A DNA stretch of 64,000 bases from Undaria pinnatifida (lineage: Eukaryota > Sar > Phaeophyceae > Laminariales > Alariaceae), in NCBI GenBank assembly GCA_012845835.1, contig JABAKD010000011.1, positions 12,594,324 to 12,658,323 of the forward strand, given 5' to 3'. How positions within the stretch are numbered: the stretch's first letter is position 1; each line of letters begins with the position of its first letter. A program made the translations under genes and the position numbers. The notes below the pieces were generated by a model that made no database searches, was not told the DNA's origin, and was given only the letters and a program-made list of their open reading frames with translations. Shown here in pieces: positions 9,000 through 19,870 of this stretch.

Positions 9000-10367
9000 C
9001 ATTCCATCTAGCCATCCATGCCGTAGCTCCAACTCATCTCCCCCCCCCCCCCCCTTTGTGCCCCGCCCAGTTCGTTCAAACGCCCCACTTACAATCGAAA
9101 TCGGCCAGAGTAATAAACACTAATAAGCCATTGATATCACGTCATTATCTTTCTAGCCATCCATGACGTAGCTTTCATTCATCCCCCCTCCCCCCCTCCA
9201 ACGCCCCCTCCTTCCCCACACCCCGCACGATTGCCTAGACCCAGCACCGCGCGTATAGTAGGCCCCTACATATATGATTAATACGCGCGATCGGAGGATC
9301 ACACAAAATGTTGCGAACAATCAGTGTCGACCAAATCCTTGATTTTAATATTGTTATAAAAAATGAAAATACACTCCAGCTGTGAGATCGAAGATTTCGT
9401 CGAAACTCATCTTTGCAAGCTGTGTGTGATACTCCGATCGCGCGCATTACGAGTTGTGTGTCCTCATTAAGGATATAGGTCGGCGACTCCCCTTACAACT
9501 GCAGTGTAGCTATCAGGGTCAACAGGATGATTTTAGTCAGTCTGTGCGCGGAAACTATAAAACCCGTTTCTGAGGGGGACATTATATGTCACCTAAACCT
9601 CTTAAAAAACCCTTTCCCCCCCCCCCACACTTTTTTTTTTTCTCTTTCTTTTTCTTTTGTTCCCTCGCTTCCTCTTGCGTAAACGCCCCACCTGCTATCG
9701 AAATTCGCCAGAGCAAAAAACATTTCCACGCCCTGGATATCGCCTCGTTATCGTTTCAGAGGCGTCCATGCCGCTGCTGCAATTCCCACCCACCCCCGTC
9801 CCCAACGCCCCCTCCTTCCACCCACCACCCGCACCATCGCCTAGACCTAGCACCACGGGTATAGCAAACCCCTACATCAATGCGACCTAACGCCCTCCCC
9901 CCCCGCCCCCGGCCCCCCCCGCCACATTCCTCCCCCTCCCCCACAAAGAAATATTTATAGTTTCTACGCAAAAATAGACCTGCCCCACCCGTCCCTCCCC
10001 CCCCTCCCCCCCTCCCGCCCCCCTTTTGATCAAAATCAGGCCGCCACGCCCTTCAAAACTTCGCCCTACCCTCACCGCTTATTCGACTTACAGAATTCAC
10101 TTTATAAACTGATGCATTTCCTTCCACAGCTGTCAGATTTTGTCCCCCTCAGAAACGGGTTTTATAGTTTCCGCGCACAGGCTGCCTAACACCACCCTGT
10201 TGACCCTGATAGCTACACTGTAGTTGCAAGGGGAGTCGCCGACCTATATCCTTAATGAGGACACACAACCCGTAATACGCGCGATCGGAGTATCACACAC
10301 AGCTTGCAAAGATGAGTTTCGACAAGATATTCGATCTCACAGCTGGAGTGTATTTTAATTTTTGTAA
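9000..10367 (-). mobile_element. FB1-family element inserted in LINE endonuclease
   Basis: The insert lies between TA (8998-8999) and TA (10368-10369). Excision restores the LINE reading ..YRLGYILTRQLDRDW. The right part (9890-10367) is a standard reverse FB1 arm ending 'tattttaatttttgtaa'. The left part (9000-9340) is a C-rich subfamily module with 'gttcaaacgccccacttac', 'gccagagtaataaacac' and 'gcgcgatcggaggatcac', also seen at 17390-17700 and 38940-39270. A second, truncated FB1 arm (about 9346-9588) is inserted at the module junction. The same module order without that extra arm occurs at 38940-40024. Confidence 0.85.
9346..9588 (+). mobile_element. Truncated FB1 arm nested within FB1
   Basis: A forward arm starts 'ttataaaaaatgaaaatac' and stops at 'tttctgagggggac'. 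It splits an 'aatatt|atatgt' junction that is uninterrupted at 39260 and 17690. Confidence 0.75.
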
Positions 10368-10401
10368 TATGTAACCAAGCCTGTACTGGGCCTTTCTTCG
10401 G

Positions 10402-11280
10402 TTAGGACTCTGAAACGTGTACGATATACCAGATACCACGATCAGGTGTAGCATGGTACGTGTTGAGGAGGGGGAGTTTGTTATCAGTTGCGTGAGTCAA
10501 TAGTCGCTCTCCGTTGTCGCTTAGCTCGTCACGTCCGTATACACCCAATACCTTGCTGTCGGTCCACCTGATCCCTCTCATGCCAGGACGAGCATTTGCG
10601 TCCATCAGGACAAGGAGGTGGTCCCTACTGGGTACCACCTTGACCACCTGGTCAAGTGAACTCCAAAAGCAATCCTTTTCGCTGGTGCTCTTGTCGAGAG
10701 TGGGAGCATAGCCTACAATGAAAGACACACCGTTCCATTTCCCTCTGAGTTGGAGGCGAACCTTCATCAACCTAGCACTCATGCCCTCAACCGCGACGTC
10801 GCCCTTTTCTATCCCTGCCACGATAGACTCTCTAACAGCTAAGCCTACCCCGTGGCTCCCCTTCTTTTCGTGCTTTCCTCCGTCTTCTCCTGAGCAAAAC
10901 ACAACATACCCCGCCGCCGTAAAAGCACTTTGTCCCTTGAGGCTCACCTCCTGCAGTCCTATGACATCACAACCTGCGTCCCCGCAAGCCTTCAGTACCA
11001 CCTCGGCGTGGCCTATGCCGTTCGTGCCCTTGGAAGCAAGCGTGCGAACGTTGTACGTACCCACGGCGAGTTCCGCTGCTCTCGACCTAGCCCTTGCACC
11101 CGTGCGTATTTTCTGAGCAGCCCTTCGAATGCTCCTGCGTCTCCTCCTCTTCTTACGAGCATCCGATTTCCTCCGTTCCACCCTCCGTTTTTCCCCATCC
11201 CGGTTCTTGCCTAAGTGCCAACGTGAAGGGGGTAGCAGTCCCGACACGCCACGTCCATCTCCTTCCCGACTTTGATGCAT
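10402..11280 (-). pseudogene. LINE endonuclease, N-terminal part (AP endonuclease-like)
   Basis: This 292-codon frame begins with a basic Arg/Lys-rich leader (RRVERRKSDARKKRRRRRS), then holds the exonuclease-endonuclease-phosphatase motifs: VGTYNVRTLASKG, CDVIGLQEVSLKG with the catalytic Glu, GLAVRESIVAGIEKG, SFIVGYAPT and LLVLMDANARPG with the Asp-x-Asn pair. The last residues before the FB1 insertion are out of frame with the C-terminal half, so a small frameshift lies near 10430. The enzyme would nick target DNA to prime reverse transcription. The start codon is arbitrary; coding-like sequence continues somewhat upstream. Confidence 0.88.
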
Positions 11281-11927
11281 ATTACGTGGGTTCGATCCTC
11301 TCTCTGTTCGATACGACCCCCACGCTTTCCGCGGCGGTGATGCGACACTGCCACCGCAGGCAAGGCTGCTGCGATAAAAAATCCGCGAGGAACTTTTCTA
11401 CCTTGTCGCTGGCTGTCACCGCCGGCCAGGCCATATCTGAGCGCTAGTTCAGCGCCGAGTACGGTCGACGCCACACACCCCCACAGGGGTCTGGCACATT
11501 TTGGGGAAGCCTCAGGCCCGAGCACCACCCCGGCCGGGGAGCAGCCGAGGGGAGGAAGGAGCTATGTAAGTAGTCCACCGATAGTCTATATATATCTCTT
11601 GGCATTGCTGTATATTATACACGCGTAGACTATGCATTGTGCGGTAACGGTTTTTAATTTCTATCGAATATTGAATCGGACAAGTCGAAGTGCTGCCCTG
11701 CCCTACCCTGAGCATAGGTGCCGGCATGCGAAGCCCTTGTAGTACTATAGTTATCGCTACTAGGTATACTCGTACGACGTACTGCTTCATTTAGGTAAGG
11801 ATCTGATATTCGATTTATGTCGTAACATCAACGATATCGATAAAGTATTGATTGGCATCACCCTGACCTCGTAACCCTGGGACGCTATTATTATTAATAG
11901 TAGCACAGTACAAGAGTAGTAGTACTA
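11281..11927. other. Possible LINE 5' leader, otherwise unassigned
   Basis: The first roughly 240 bases are GC-rich and may be the 5' leader of the LINE. No LINE boundary, promoter or gene could be fixed. Beyond about 11540 the sequence is AT-richer with nothing recognised. Confidence 0.3.
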
Positions 11928-12085
11928 TGGGGAGCCGCTGACATACATCCTTAATGAGGGCACACACCCAGTAATACGGACGACCGGAGTATCACACACA
12001 GGTCGTCGTGCAAATATGAGTTTCGACGAAATCCGTCAAATTTTCCACCTCACAGCTGCAAGCAGTGTATTTTCATTTTTCTAAA
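11928..12085 (-). mobile_element. FB1 terminal fragment, diverged
   Basis: Blocks 'ccttaatgagggcacacac', 'cggagtatcacacac', 'gagtttcgacgaaat' and 'cagtgtattttcattttt' match the FB1 right end, with small insertions. Confidence 0.75.
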
Positions 12086-12142
12086 TGTTGTCGGAGGGCG
12101 ACAATAAGCACGCAAAACAACCAGAGGTAACACTATGGAGTA

Positions 12143-12317
12143 CAGTCAAACCCCGCTTAAAGACGCACTTCTTAAGTCAACTCCCCGCTATAAAGACGAA
12201 AAAAAAATCTGAACCAGGGTGCCCCGCAGATGTACAAGTTTAAGGGGGGGTGTATTGTTTACGCTGCGGGGCCCCCCAAAAAATGGTGCAGCACACCTGT
12301 AGACTGCCAGAGAGCGG

Positions 12318-12352
<35 letters not shown>

Positions 12353-13130
12353 GTGGACATGGATAGAGTCCGCTCTCGCCTCGAGGAGTGCCGCTCCTTT
12401 TTCAACGCGAAAGGGAAGAACGGCGAGTACAGCGAAACCCTGTACCTTCTTTCGAGGACTGTGCATTCGTTCACTCATGAAACTCAAGTCAACCGAAGAG
12501 CGAAGCAGGGGGGCGAGGTGCAGGCCACTCTTGGCGACATGTGGGGGCGGTAGTTTTTTTTTTTTTGTGGAGGGCATATAGCAATGGGCCTGTTTGTGAT
12601 GTACGGTTCTCTTGTTGTTGTCTAGCGTTGTTTATCTTCACCGTTTTTCTGAGTTGATGTCCATCTGTGTCCTTATCAGGTAGGATTTGACATGTCAAAG
12701 TTGGAACAGAGGTGGTGAATGATATATCGGCGAGGTTTCCAACATGAGGACGAGAAGATAATAAGAAAAACACAGTCGACACCAACCGAGAGAGAGAGTT
12801 CACTGCACTCATAATAACCTTCATCCTGCAACATTGAACCCACTTCTCGGAGCATTTTATTTCGGGCGGTGGGGTGCGGCAACTACTGTATAAACTTGGT
12901 TTTTAAGTACATTCCACTTTCAACCACGGCAACGTTGTGACGGTCAGATTTGTGGATTCTCGTTTCGTTATAGTATACCTGCTGCAACGGCGCGTCTTTT
13001 GATGTATGTTATGCCTCCATCGGCCCCGGGGATGGTGCGTTATCGTCCCCGGAATCTTAAAGACGATTCCCCGCGTTAAAGACGCCTTGAAAAAAAGTAC
13101 CGATATGCGTCTTTAAGCGGGGTTTGACTG
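12143..13130 (+). mobile_element. Pogo/Tc1-like DNA transposon remnant (copy 2)
   Basis: The termini are inverted repeats, CAGTCAAACCCCGCTTAAAG at 12143 and its complement ending 13130, and both flanks are TA. CAG termini and TA duplication are typical of the pogo branch of Tc1/mariner. Sub-terminal 'cttaagtcaactccccgct' and 'cccgcgttaaagac' repeats match copy 1. A plus-strand frame (12230-12553) contains a (CTG)n tract at 12320-12352, then RSRLEECRSFFNAKGKNGEY, SRTVHSFTHETQV and GGEVQATLGDMWGR before a stop. At 988 bp it is too short for a transposase gene, so it is non-autonomous or internally deleted. Confidence 0.88.
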
Positions 13131-13132
13131 TA

Positions 13133-13345
13133 CCTGGTAGTTCTAAGGTTTTGGCCGACGGAGGAGAACTGAACGCCCTCGGAAACTTCCACGATATCAC
13201 CGTCGCTGTGTGGACGGGGGGTGGCGTACCGCAACGATGGAAAGATGCAACGATTAAGTTGCTTCACAAAAAAAAAGATCGGAATGAGTGTGGCAATTAT
13301 CGTGGCATCTCTCTCGTGGCCCACGCCGGCAAAGTACTCCTCAAA
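13133..13345 (+). pseudogene. LINE RT fragment
   Basis: The plus-strand frame reads [38 protein letters not shown] and [20 protein letters not shown], the same RT segment as the LINE at 4934-11280 but in opposite orientation. It starts at the TA beside the pogo-like element and is cut after the GKVLLK motif. Confidence 0.88.
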
Positions 13346-13439
13346 GCACATTGCTGTATTGCACATTGGATCTTTTCACTTGTTCGCCTTCTTCGTATTG
13401 TGCGTTTGAGGTAGGAAAGCGTAGTATTTATCGGACGAA

Positions 13440-13531
13440 TTTTGATTTCTTTTGGTTTTTCGGATCTTCTTAAGGCTCCAGCACCTTTGCGTGACCACGG
13501 ACTCTACATTTTTTTACAAGAGTTAATGTGA
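13440..13531 (+). repeat. FB2 arm fragment (host of MITE copy 1)
   Basis: The sequence 'gtgaccacggac...gagttaatgtga' is FB2 arm. It resumes as 'tgagaaaacaacaac' at 14346 after the MITE, so the MITE entered an FB2 arm at the start of its AAC tract. Confidence 0.7.
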
Positions 13532-14345
13532 GGGCCCGAGTTAACGAGGAACTTGCCAGATCGAATTTCGGTTTTATTTTCTTTATTTCATGAAAACACA
13601 CAAAATATTCAACTTTGGTTCTTATCAAGGAACGGCGCAGTGCGTTCTAGGAAATAAAAGAAATAAAAAAACGCAAAAGGGTCAACGAACACCCGTGGGC
13701 AACGACCGAGGCGAGCGACGGCTCGCGTCCTCCCCGGAGCGCCGCGGCTAGCCGCAGATTCTTTTGGCCGGCAGCGGCTTGGAGGCCATGGCTCTAGGTG
13801 TCTCTTGGATAGGCTGGCGCCACCCCGCCGCCCGACATGGGCAGCAGCGACGGGGGTATAGCGGTCGAACTTCTGAGCGAAGTCATCATGTGGTAGTTAG
13901 TCGTGTAACTTTCGAGGTTCAGGGCGACGAAAAACTGGGTTTGCGGCGGTCTCGGTTGTTCTCGAAGCGTCGCAGGCGGTCTACGCTGTGCTAAGGACCT
14001 TCGGAGACCGCGCTGCGGCTGCTCCGGTGGTCCTACTTCTCGCAATGGTGGGTTCTCGCCTCTCAAGCAGCCGGCGACATGGCACCAATTCGCGTGGCCG
14101 GCTTCGGTTACATAGAACAAGCCATGTCTAGGTGGACAAACTCCCTAAATTCAATTTCGATTTTCGACTAAATTCGACCGAGAAAAACTTTCTTTGACTT
14201 CTTTGTTGAATTTGATTTTTCGTACTAATTCTGAGAATGCCTGCTTGGTGATTAATTTTTTTACCAATCAGATGCAACATAAATTCTACAATTCTATAAA
14301 AAAAATCGAAATTCGATTTGGCAAGTTCCTCGTTAATCTGGGCCC
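13532..14345. mobile_element. Harbinger-like MITE, copy 1 (814 bp)
   Basis: The ends form inverted repeats of about 38 bp (GGGCCCGAGTTAACGAGGAA left; the complement of GGGCCCAGATTAACGAGGAA right). The flanks are TGA (13529-13531) and TGA (14346-14348). A second copy at 51112-51923 is about 95% similar by eye and flanked by TAA. A 3-bp TNA duplication and GGG-type termini fit PIF/Harbinger elements. The GC-rich core 13640-14110 has no conserved long frame. Confidence 0.85.
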
Positions 14346-14365
14346 TGAGAAAACAACAACGGCAA

Positions 14366-16487
14366 ATTATCTATCAAATCCAGCTCATCAAACCAGATAA
14401 TTCCAAGCCTTTCAAGGCCGAACCGGGGGGACCCAAGCGTCCCCTGGTCCCCGGTTTTACGGCAACTTTAATACCTAGATGTTTTATCGAAACAGTAAAA
14501 CACATAGACTACATGGCTAGGTTTACACGTTTTCGTTTAGAGCTTCGGCTGGTTCGTGGAACACAGACCCGGAAACGCATGAAAAAAAGGGCTTAATCCA
14601 CAGATGCTGTGCATCTCTTCAGATCGGTGTCCCTCTGGTTTTCAGCAGAGGTCCACAGCTCGGCTTCGAGGCACTGCAGTGGTCAACATTTGGGGTACAC
14701 AAGACGAGACAAACTCGACCCGCAACAGAACGTATGCACTTCACTAGCGGACAGCTACATCTCCCCACGAGCAACCACAGCACGCGAAATTGAGGGACGC
14801 TCCTGGTGGGGTGTATGGCGACGTCGGGTGCGCAAGCCAGCAGTCGTAGGCAGCCAGAAGCGACTCACGAAGTGTTTTCGTGAGTTCTAACTTGCGAGCA
14901 GCAACACCAAAAAAAGCTACCGAAATCGCTGAAATATTTCAATTCACGCGCGGGAGCCCGATACAATCGGTACATCACCGATGAAAAAACGGTTGTCACC
15001 AAAAGCTTGCTGCTGACCACGCGGATGATATAACTCTGTAATATGTCTGGTTTAAGGCGTCAGGAGAAAATTTAGAGGGACACTAACATAGGGGTGGTTA
15101 GTTATGGAGTCCAAAAAAGAGGGAAAATCACCTGAAAAGCTCTGGATCTTCGGTGCATTTTTTCTATATTTCGAAATAAGGATCTTGCTTGCAGATTCCG
15201 TACTCTATTTTCAAGTGGTTTGATATGTACGCGAAATGCCTCCATACAAGCTCCTGCTCAAAACATTCCTGTGCGACCCCCTGTGGCCTTAGTAGTCATC
15301 CAATGGCTTGTCCTCCCCGAGGTACCTGCCTCCATTGTTATCGCGCAGAGGTAAGCTTTTATCACTCCCACTTTAAAGCTTTTTATGGTCGTCGACTTGC
15401 ATCGAATTTCGGCAACTCACCACACACCCGCGCTTTCGGCCTGTAGATTTGCGAGAGTCACTTTTGAGGTTCGAACCAAATACGCGGCGTACAATTGGAT
15501 CACCGGGGACGCGGGCACATGACTGCTTCTGATCTACTCCTGCATCAGAAGTCACAGGACACAAATTAATGAAACAGAAACAACGGCCAAGGGTGGTTTC
15601 TTAATTCGGAGAGGGCGACTTCTACACTATCTTCAGTACAACGGCTCCCGAAGCTCTTGTTATCAGGTATATCTCAGGTGTCCTGTACAGGGTATCGGTA
15701 GTCGAGCAAGTACGCGACGAGAAAAACGCTTATATGGGGTCATCCAACAATACAATACCGCAGTACTTACTGCTGCTGTCTATGCTCGCACACGACACCT
15801 AATGTAACACGAAAGATGCTCGCCTAGGCTGGATTTCTCATTTAGAAGGTGCGTTCCACACTATCTTCGGTATAAACGGCTCACAACTTTACTACTTGGC
15901 TAAGAAATCTCACCCTGATTCTCTTGTTTCACCATCCCGTTCCTGCAATAATATAACCGCTGAAAGGCAGAGTGCTGTAATACAACCAGAGTGTGTCTGT
16001 GGACAAACCTCTTCAGTGATGTTCTCCTTCCATACTGCTGAAGCGCAGCCGATGCATAACTCCTGATCTGCAGAGTTGTTGGCTTTTCTTCAGTGGTGTC
16101 CGCACATCCGTCTCCATTTGTGTCTCCACTTGTGTCACTCGCCACGCCACCAGGAACGGGCCCAGGCCGCCGAGGCTTTGACCTTACTATACGTGGCCTC
16201 CGTTGGCTGTAGTTGCACTTGGCGCTTATTCGAATGCAGCGTCTGTTCGAGACGTGGCGCGGTCAGTGCACAGACACTCGTATATATCAGCCGGCTGGTA
16301 CAGAACACGTACTAATAGCTAGAAGAAAAGAAAAAGGGCAATACCCAAGCAGCACCAAGTAAGAAAACGGAGGGGAGCGAGAAGGAAGGCTGACGTTCAC
16401 GTCTACAGGAGAATGAGAAACTCGGGGGCCGTTGCACTGAAGTTAGTGTATATCGCACCGAGCATTCCTGTTTGTCGCAAGTATATA
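14366..16487. other. Unassigned region
   Basis: No gene, transposon end or structured repeat was recognised. One weak internal duplication exists ('ctacactatcttcagtac' at about 15630 and 'ccacactatcttcggtat' at about 15850). Confidence 0.4.
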
Positions 16488-18455
16488 TTATAAAAATTAA
16501 AATACACTCCAGCTGTGAGATCGAATATTTTGTCGAAACTCATCTTTGCAAGCTGTGTGTGATACTCCGATCGCGCGTATTACGGGTTGTGTGTCCTCAT
16601 TAAGGATATAGGTCGGCGGCTCCCCTTGCAACCACAGTGTAGCTATCAGGGTCAACACGGTGATGTTAGGCAGTCTGTGCGCGGAAACTACAAAACCCGT
16701 TTCGGAGGGGGACAAAATCTGACAGCTGTGGAAGGAAATGCATCAGTTTATCAAGTGAATTCTGTAAGTCGAATAAACGGTGAGGGGAAGGCGGAGCATT
16801 TAAGGACGTGGGGGCCTGACTTTGATCAAAAGGGGGGGGGAAGGGGGGAAGGAAGGGGGGGAGGGGGGGGGGGGGGGGAGGGACGGGTGGGGCCGCTCAA
16901 TTTGTGCGCGGCAACTAAAAATCCTTCTTGTGGGGGAGGGGGGGGGATATGTGCCGGGGGGGGAGGGCTTTAGGTCGCATAGATGTAAGGGTTTGCTATA
17001 CGCGTGGTGCTAGGCCTAGGGGATGGTGCGGGTGGTGGAGAAGGAGGGGGCGTTGGGGGCGGGGGTGGGTGGGAATTGCAGCAGCGGCATGGACGGCTCT
17101 AAAACGATAACGAGGCGATATCCAGGGCGTGGAAGTGTTTATTACTCTGGCGGATTTCGATATTAAGTGGGGCGTTTAAGCAAGAGAAAGCGAGGAGAAA
17201 AGAACAAGAAAAAAAAAAAAAGGCGGGGGGGGGGGGGGGGGGGGGAAGAATTTCAAGAGGTTTAGGTCACACATAATATTAAAATACACTCCAGCTATGA
17301 GATCAAGGATTTGGTCGACACTGATCTCCGCAAAACTTTGTGTGATCCTCCGATCGCGCGTATAAATCATATACCTTCTTTTCTTCCCCGCCGAGTTCGT
17401 TCAAACGCCCCACTTACAATCGAAATCGGCCAGAGTAATAAACACTTGTAAGCAATTGGTATCACGTCAATATCTCTCTAGCCATCCATGACGTAGCTTT
17501 CATTCATTCCCCCTCCCCCCCTCCAACACCCCCTCCTTCCCCACACCCCGCACGATCACCTCGACCCAGCACCGCGCGTATAGCAAGCCCCTCTATATAT
17601 ATATTTAATAGGCGCGATCGGAGGATCACACAAAATGTTGCGAAGATCAGTGTCGACCAAATCCTTGATCTCATAGCTGGAGTGTATTTTAATATTATAT
17701 GTCACCTAAACCTCTTGAACCCCCCCCCGCCTTTTTTTTTTTGTTCTTTTTCTTCTTTTCTCCTCGCTTTTTCCTGCTTAAACGCCCACCCTAATATCGA
17801 AGTCCGCCAGAGTAATAAACACTTCCACGCCCTGGATATCGCCTCGTTATCGTTTTAGAGCCGTCCATGCCGCTGCTGCAACTCCCACCCATCCCCGCCT
17901 CCAACGCCCCCTCCACCACCCGCACCATCGTCTAGACCTAGCACCACGCGTATAGCAAACCCCTACACCTATGCGACCTAAAGCCCTCCCCCCCCGCCCC
18001 CGCCCCCCTGACACATATCCCCCCCCCTCCCCCACAAGAAGGATTTATAGTTTCCACGCACAAATTGACCTGCCCCACCCGTCCCCTCCCCCCCCTCCCC
18101 CCCTCCCGCCCCCCTTTTGATCAAAATCGGGCCCCCACGTCCTTCAAAACACCACCCACCCCTCACCGGTTATTCAACTTACAGTATTCACTTGATAAAC
18201 TAATACATTTCTTTCCACAGCTGTCGGATTTCGCCCCCTCAGAAACAGGTTTCATAGTTTCCGCGCACAGACTGCCTAACATTACCCTGTTGACCCTGAT
18301 AGCTACACTGTAGTTGCAAGGGGTGTCGCCGACCCATATCCTTAATGAGGACACACAACCCGTGATACGCGCGATCGGAGTATCACACACAGCTTGTAAA
18401 GATGAGTTTCGACAAAATCTTCGATCTCACAGCTGGAGTGTTTTTTCATTAATAT
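16488..18455. mobile_element. FB1, large nested foldback (about 1.97 kb)
   Basis: The left arm begins TTATAAAAATTAAAATACAC after TA (16486-16487). It passes through the usual blocks and G-runs into 'acgataacgaggcgatatcc', 'gtgtttattactctggcgg' and 'aagcaagagaaagcgagg' near 17205. The right arm (about 17740-18455) repeats all of these in inverse order, centred near 17485. The loop (17270-17700) is itself an FB1-subfamily inverted pair: 'aatattaaaatacactccagc' at 17272 and 'agctggagtgtattttaata' at 17675. The element is therefore a palindrome inside a palindrome. Confidence 0.85.
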
Positions 18456-18960
18456 TATATGTAGGGGCTTGCTATACGCGCGGTGCTGGGTCTAGGCGAT
18501 CGTGCAGGGTGTGGGGAAGGAGGGGGCGTTGGAGGCGGGGAGGGGGGATGAATGAAAACTACGTCATTGATGACTACAAAAATATTGACGTGATACCAAT
18601 TGCTTGGAAGTGTTTATTACTCTGGCCGGTTGTCATTGTAAGTGGGGCGTTTGAACGAACTGGGCGGGGAACAAAAAGGGGTGGGGGGGGCGGAGGGCGG
18701 ACAAGAGTTGGAGCTACGGCATGGATGGCTAGATGGATAATGAGATGATATCAGCACGCTGGTAGTGTTTACTACTCTGGTGGATTTTGATTTCAGGTGG
18801 GGCGTTTGAACAAGAGGGATCGGGGGGGGGGGGGGGGTTGGGAGGGGGGCGAGCATTTCAATATGTGCGCGGAAACTATAAACCCTTTAAGGGGACGAAT
18901 GTGACAGTTGCAGCAAGAAGGCACCCCTTTATATACCTCGCCTGGAAATGTATATTATTC
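18456..18960 (+). mobile_element. FB1-derived modules, partial
   Basis: The G-rich stretch contains 'ttgctatacgcgcggtgctg', 'gtgtttattactctggccgg' twice and 'gcgcggaaactataaaccc', in forward order but without a terminus. It is a piece of an FB1 arm and is continuous with R7 (18830-19262). Confidence 0.65.
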
Positions 18961-19262
18961 CAGAAGGTTTGATTTTACATGTATGCAACCCAGTTCTTAG
19001 GTGTAGTAAACAACGTGTTAAAAGCTTCATAATTTGTTATTGTGCATGGATCGAAAGATAGAATATTTCAATCGATAGGTACAATCATGTAGATACCATT
19101 ATTTTCTGACATCGCTAATTATAAAAAAGAGATACATATTGCCAAATACAACAGGCGAGGTGATGTGGTCATGCAATGTAACCGCCATTGAGAACGAAAG
19201 GGAGAAATGCAAATCGTAATTGTTTCGAAAGGAACGCTTAGTGTACACGCGCTCAATTAGGT
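18830..19262 (+). repeat. R7 dispersed repeat (inverse copy at 38387-38830)
   Basis: The sequence from 'gcgagcatttcaatatgtg' through 'acatgtatgcaacccagttc', 'gtgcatggatcgaaagatag' and 'ttgagaacgaaagggag' to 'gtacacgcgctcaatta' matches the reverse complement of 38387-38830 almost throughout. It connects FB1 modules to unique sequence, so both loci share a common ancestral insertion or a segmental duplication. Confidence 0.8.
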
Positions 19263-19268
19263 TAAGGG

Positions 19269-19405
19269 TGCGCCAGCTAGCGTTGGGCTGCGAAAGCAAC
19301 TGAGTTCAATCGACACACGACGCGTATGAAAATACGTGGAAGTGTGGTGAGCTAAAGCTTTATTTTTCCCCATCCGCCGGAGGATAAAAAAAAAAAAAAA
19401 AAAGT
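19269..19405 (+). repeat. SINE1-like element, copy 1
   Basis: The unit starts 'gcgccagctagcgttgggct' with a box-A-like TAGCGTTGGG, followed by a box-B-like GAGTTCAATCG about 30 nt on. It then runs through 'cacgacgcgtatgaaaatac', 'gtggtgagctaaagctttat' and 'catccgccggaggat' into an A-run. Two more copies are at 37584-37715 (reverse) and 43009-43140. Size, tRNA-like promoter boxes and A-tail fit a SINE. Confidence 0.68.
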
Positions 19406-19439
19406 TACTTCGTTAGTCATACTTCGCTTGGCATATCAA

Positions 19440-19870
19440 GCATACTATAATAGCCCAATGCCGTATTTAGTCAGTTCCTGGGGTCTTCTATTTATAGCAT
19501 GGCGTTTTTTTCTTTTCCTTTCCTTGCTTCCTCTTCTTGCCCTGTCTTGCTTTTCTTGTCTTTCTCTTTTTTTCTCTTCTTTCCTTTCCTTTCCTTTCCT
19601 TTTTCTCTTCTCATCATTTTATTTGTTTCTTTTTTCCAATTGACTTGCGTCTGACGGGCGTATGCGTAGTGATAGGTACGACGTGTAATATATACGATGA
19701 GTATAAGATGAGTTTCGACGAAATCTTCGATCTCACAGCTGGAGTGTATTTTCATTTTTTATAATTTACGTAGTGGTCTTTCTTGGGTGGTGGCAAGCGG
19801 TACAACAGTCGGTTTTTCCAGGCGCGAGTAGTGAGACGTATGCACCAGTATGGACCTGACACATCGTAGA
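19440..19870 (+). repeat. R3 flank with inserted FB1 tip
   Basis: A pyrimidine tract ('cttttcctttccttgcttcc'), 'cgtatgcgtagtgataggt' and 'ttccaggcgcgagtagtgag' match the reverse complement of 4480-4790. About 80 bp (19690-19765) ending 'gtattttcattttttataat' is an FB1 tip inserted at a position uninterrupted at 4560. Confidence 0.7.

Larger units (their letters stand above)
4934..11280 (-). mobile_element. Non-LTR retrotransposon (AP endonuclease + RT), interrupted by two nested elements
   Basis: All parts of one LINE occur in order on the minus strand: endonuclease N-terminal part (11280-10402), endonuclease C-terminal part (8997-8760), linker (8760-8181), reverse transcriptase (6722-5472) and C-terminal tail (5503-4934). 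The FB1 insert at 9000-10367 and the pogo-like insert at 6725-8180 sit at TA dinucleotides; removing each brings the reading frame back together. Without inserts the element is about 3.5 kb. Frameshifts inside the RT region mean it is inactive. No poly(A) tail or target-site duplication could be assigned. Confidence 0.9.

Noticed and set aside
10718..11116. Plus-strand frames opposite the LINE endonuclease
   Set aside because: They are antisense shadows of the endonuclease frame, which carries the conserved motifs.
12189..12553. Poly-Cys, poly-Gln or poly-Ala frames as a gene in the pogo-like element
   Set aside because: The repetitive part is the CTG tract. Only the terminal segment shared with copy 1 is considered coding-derived.
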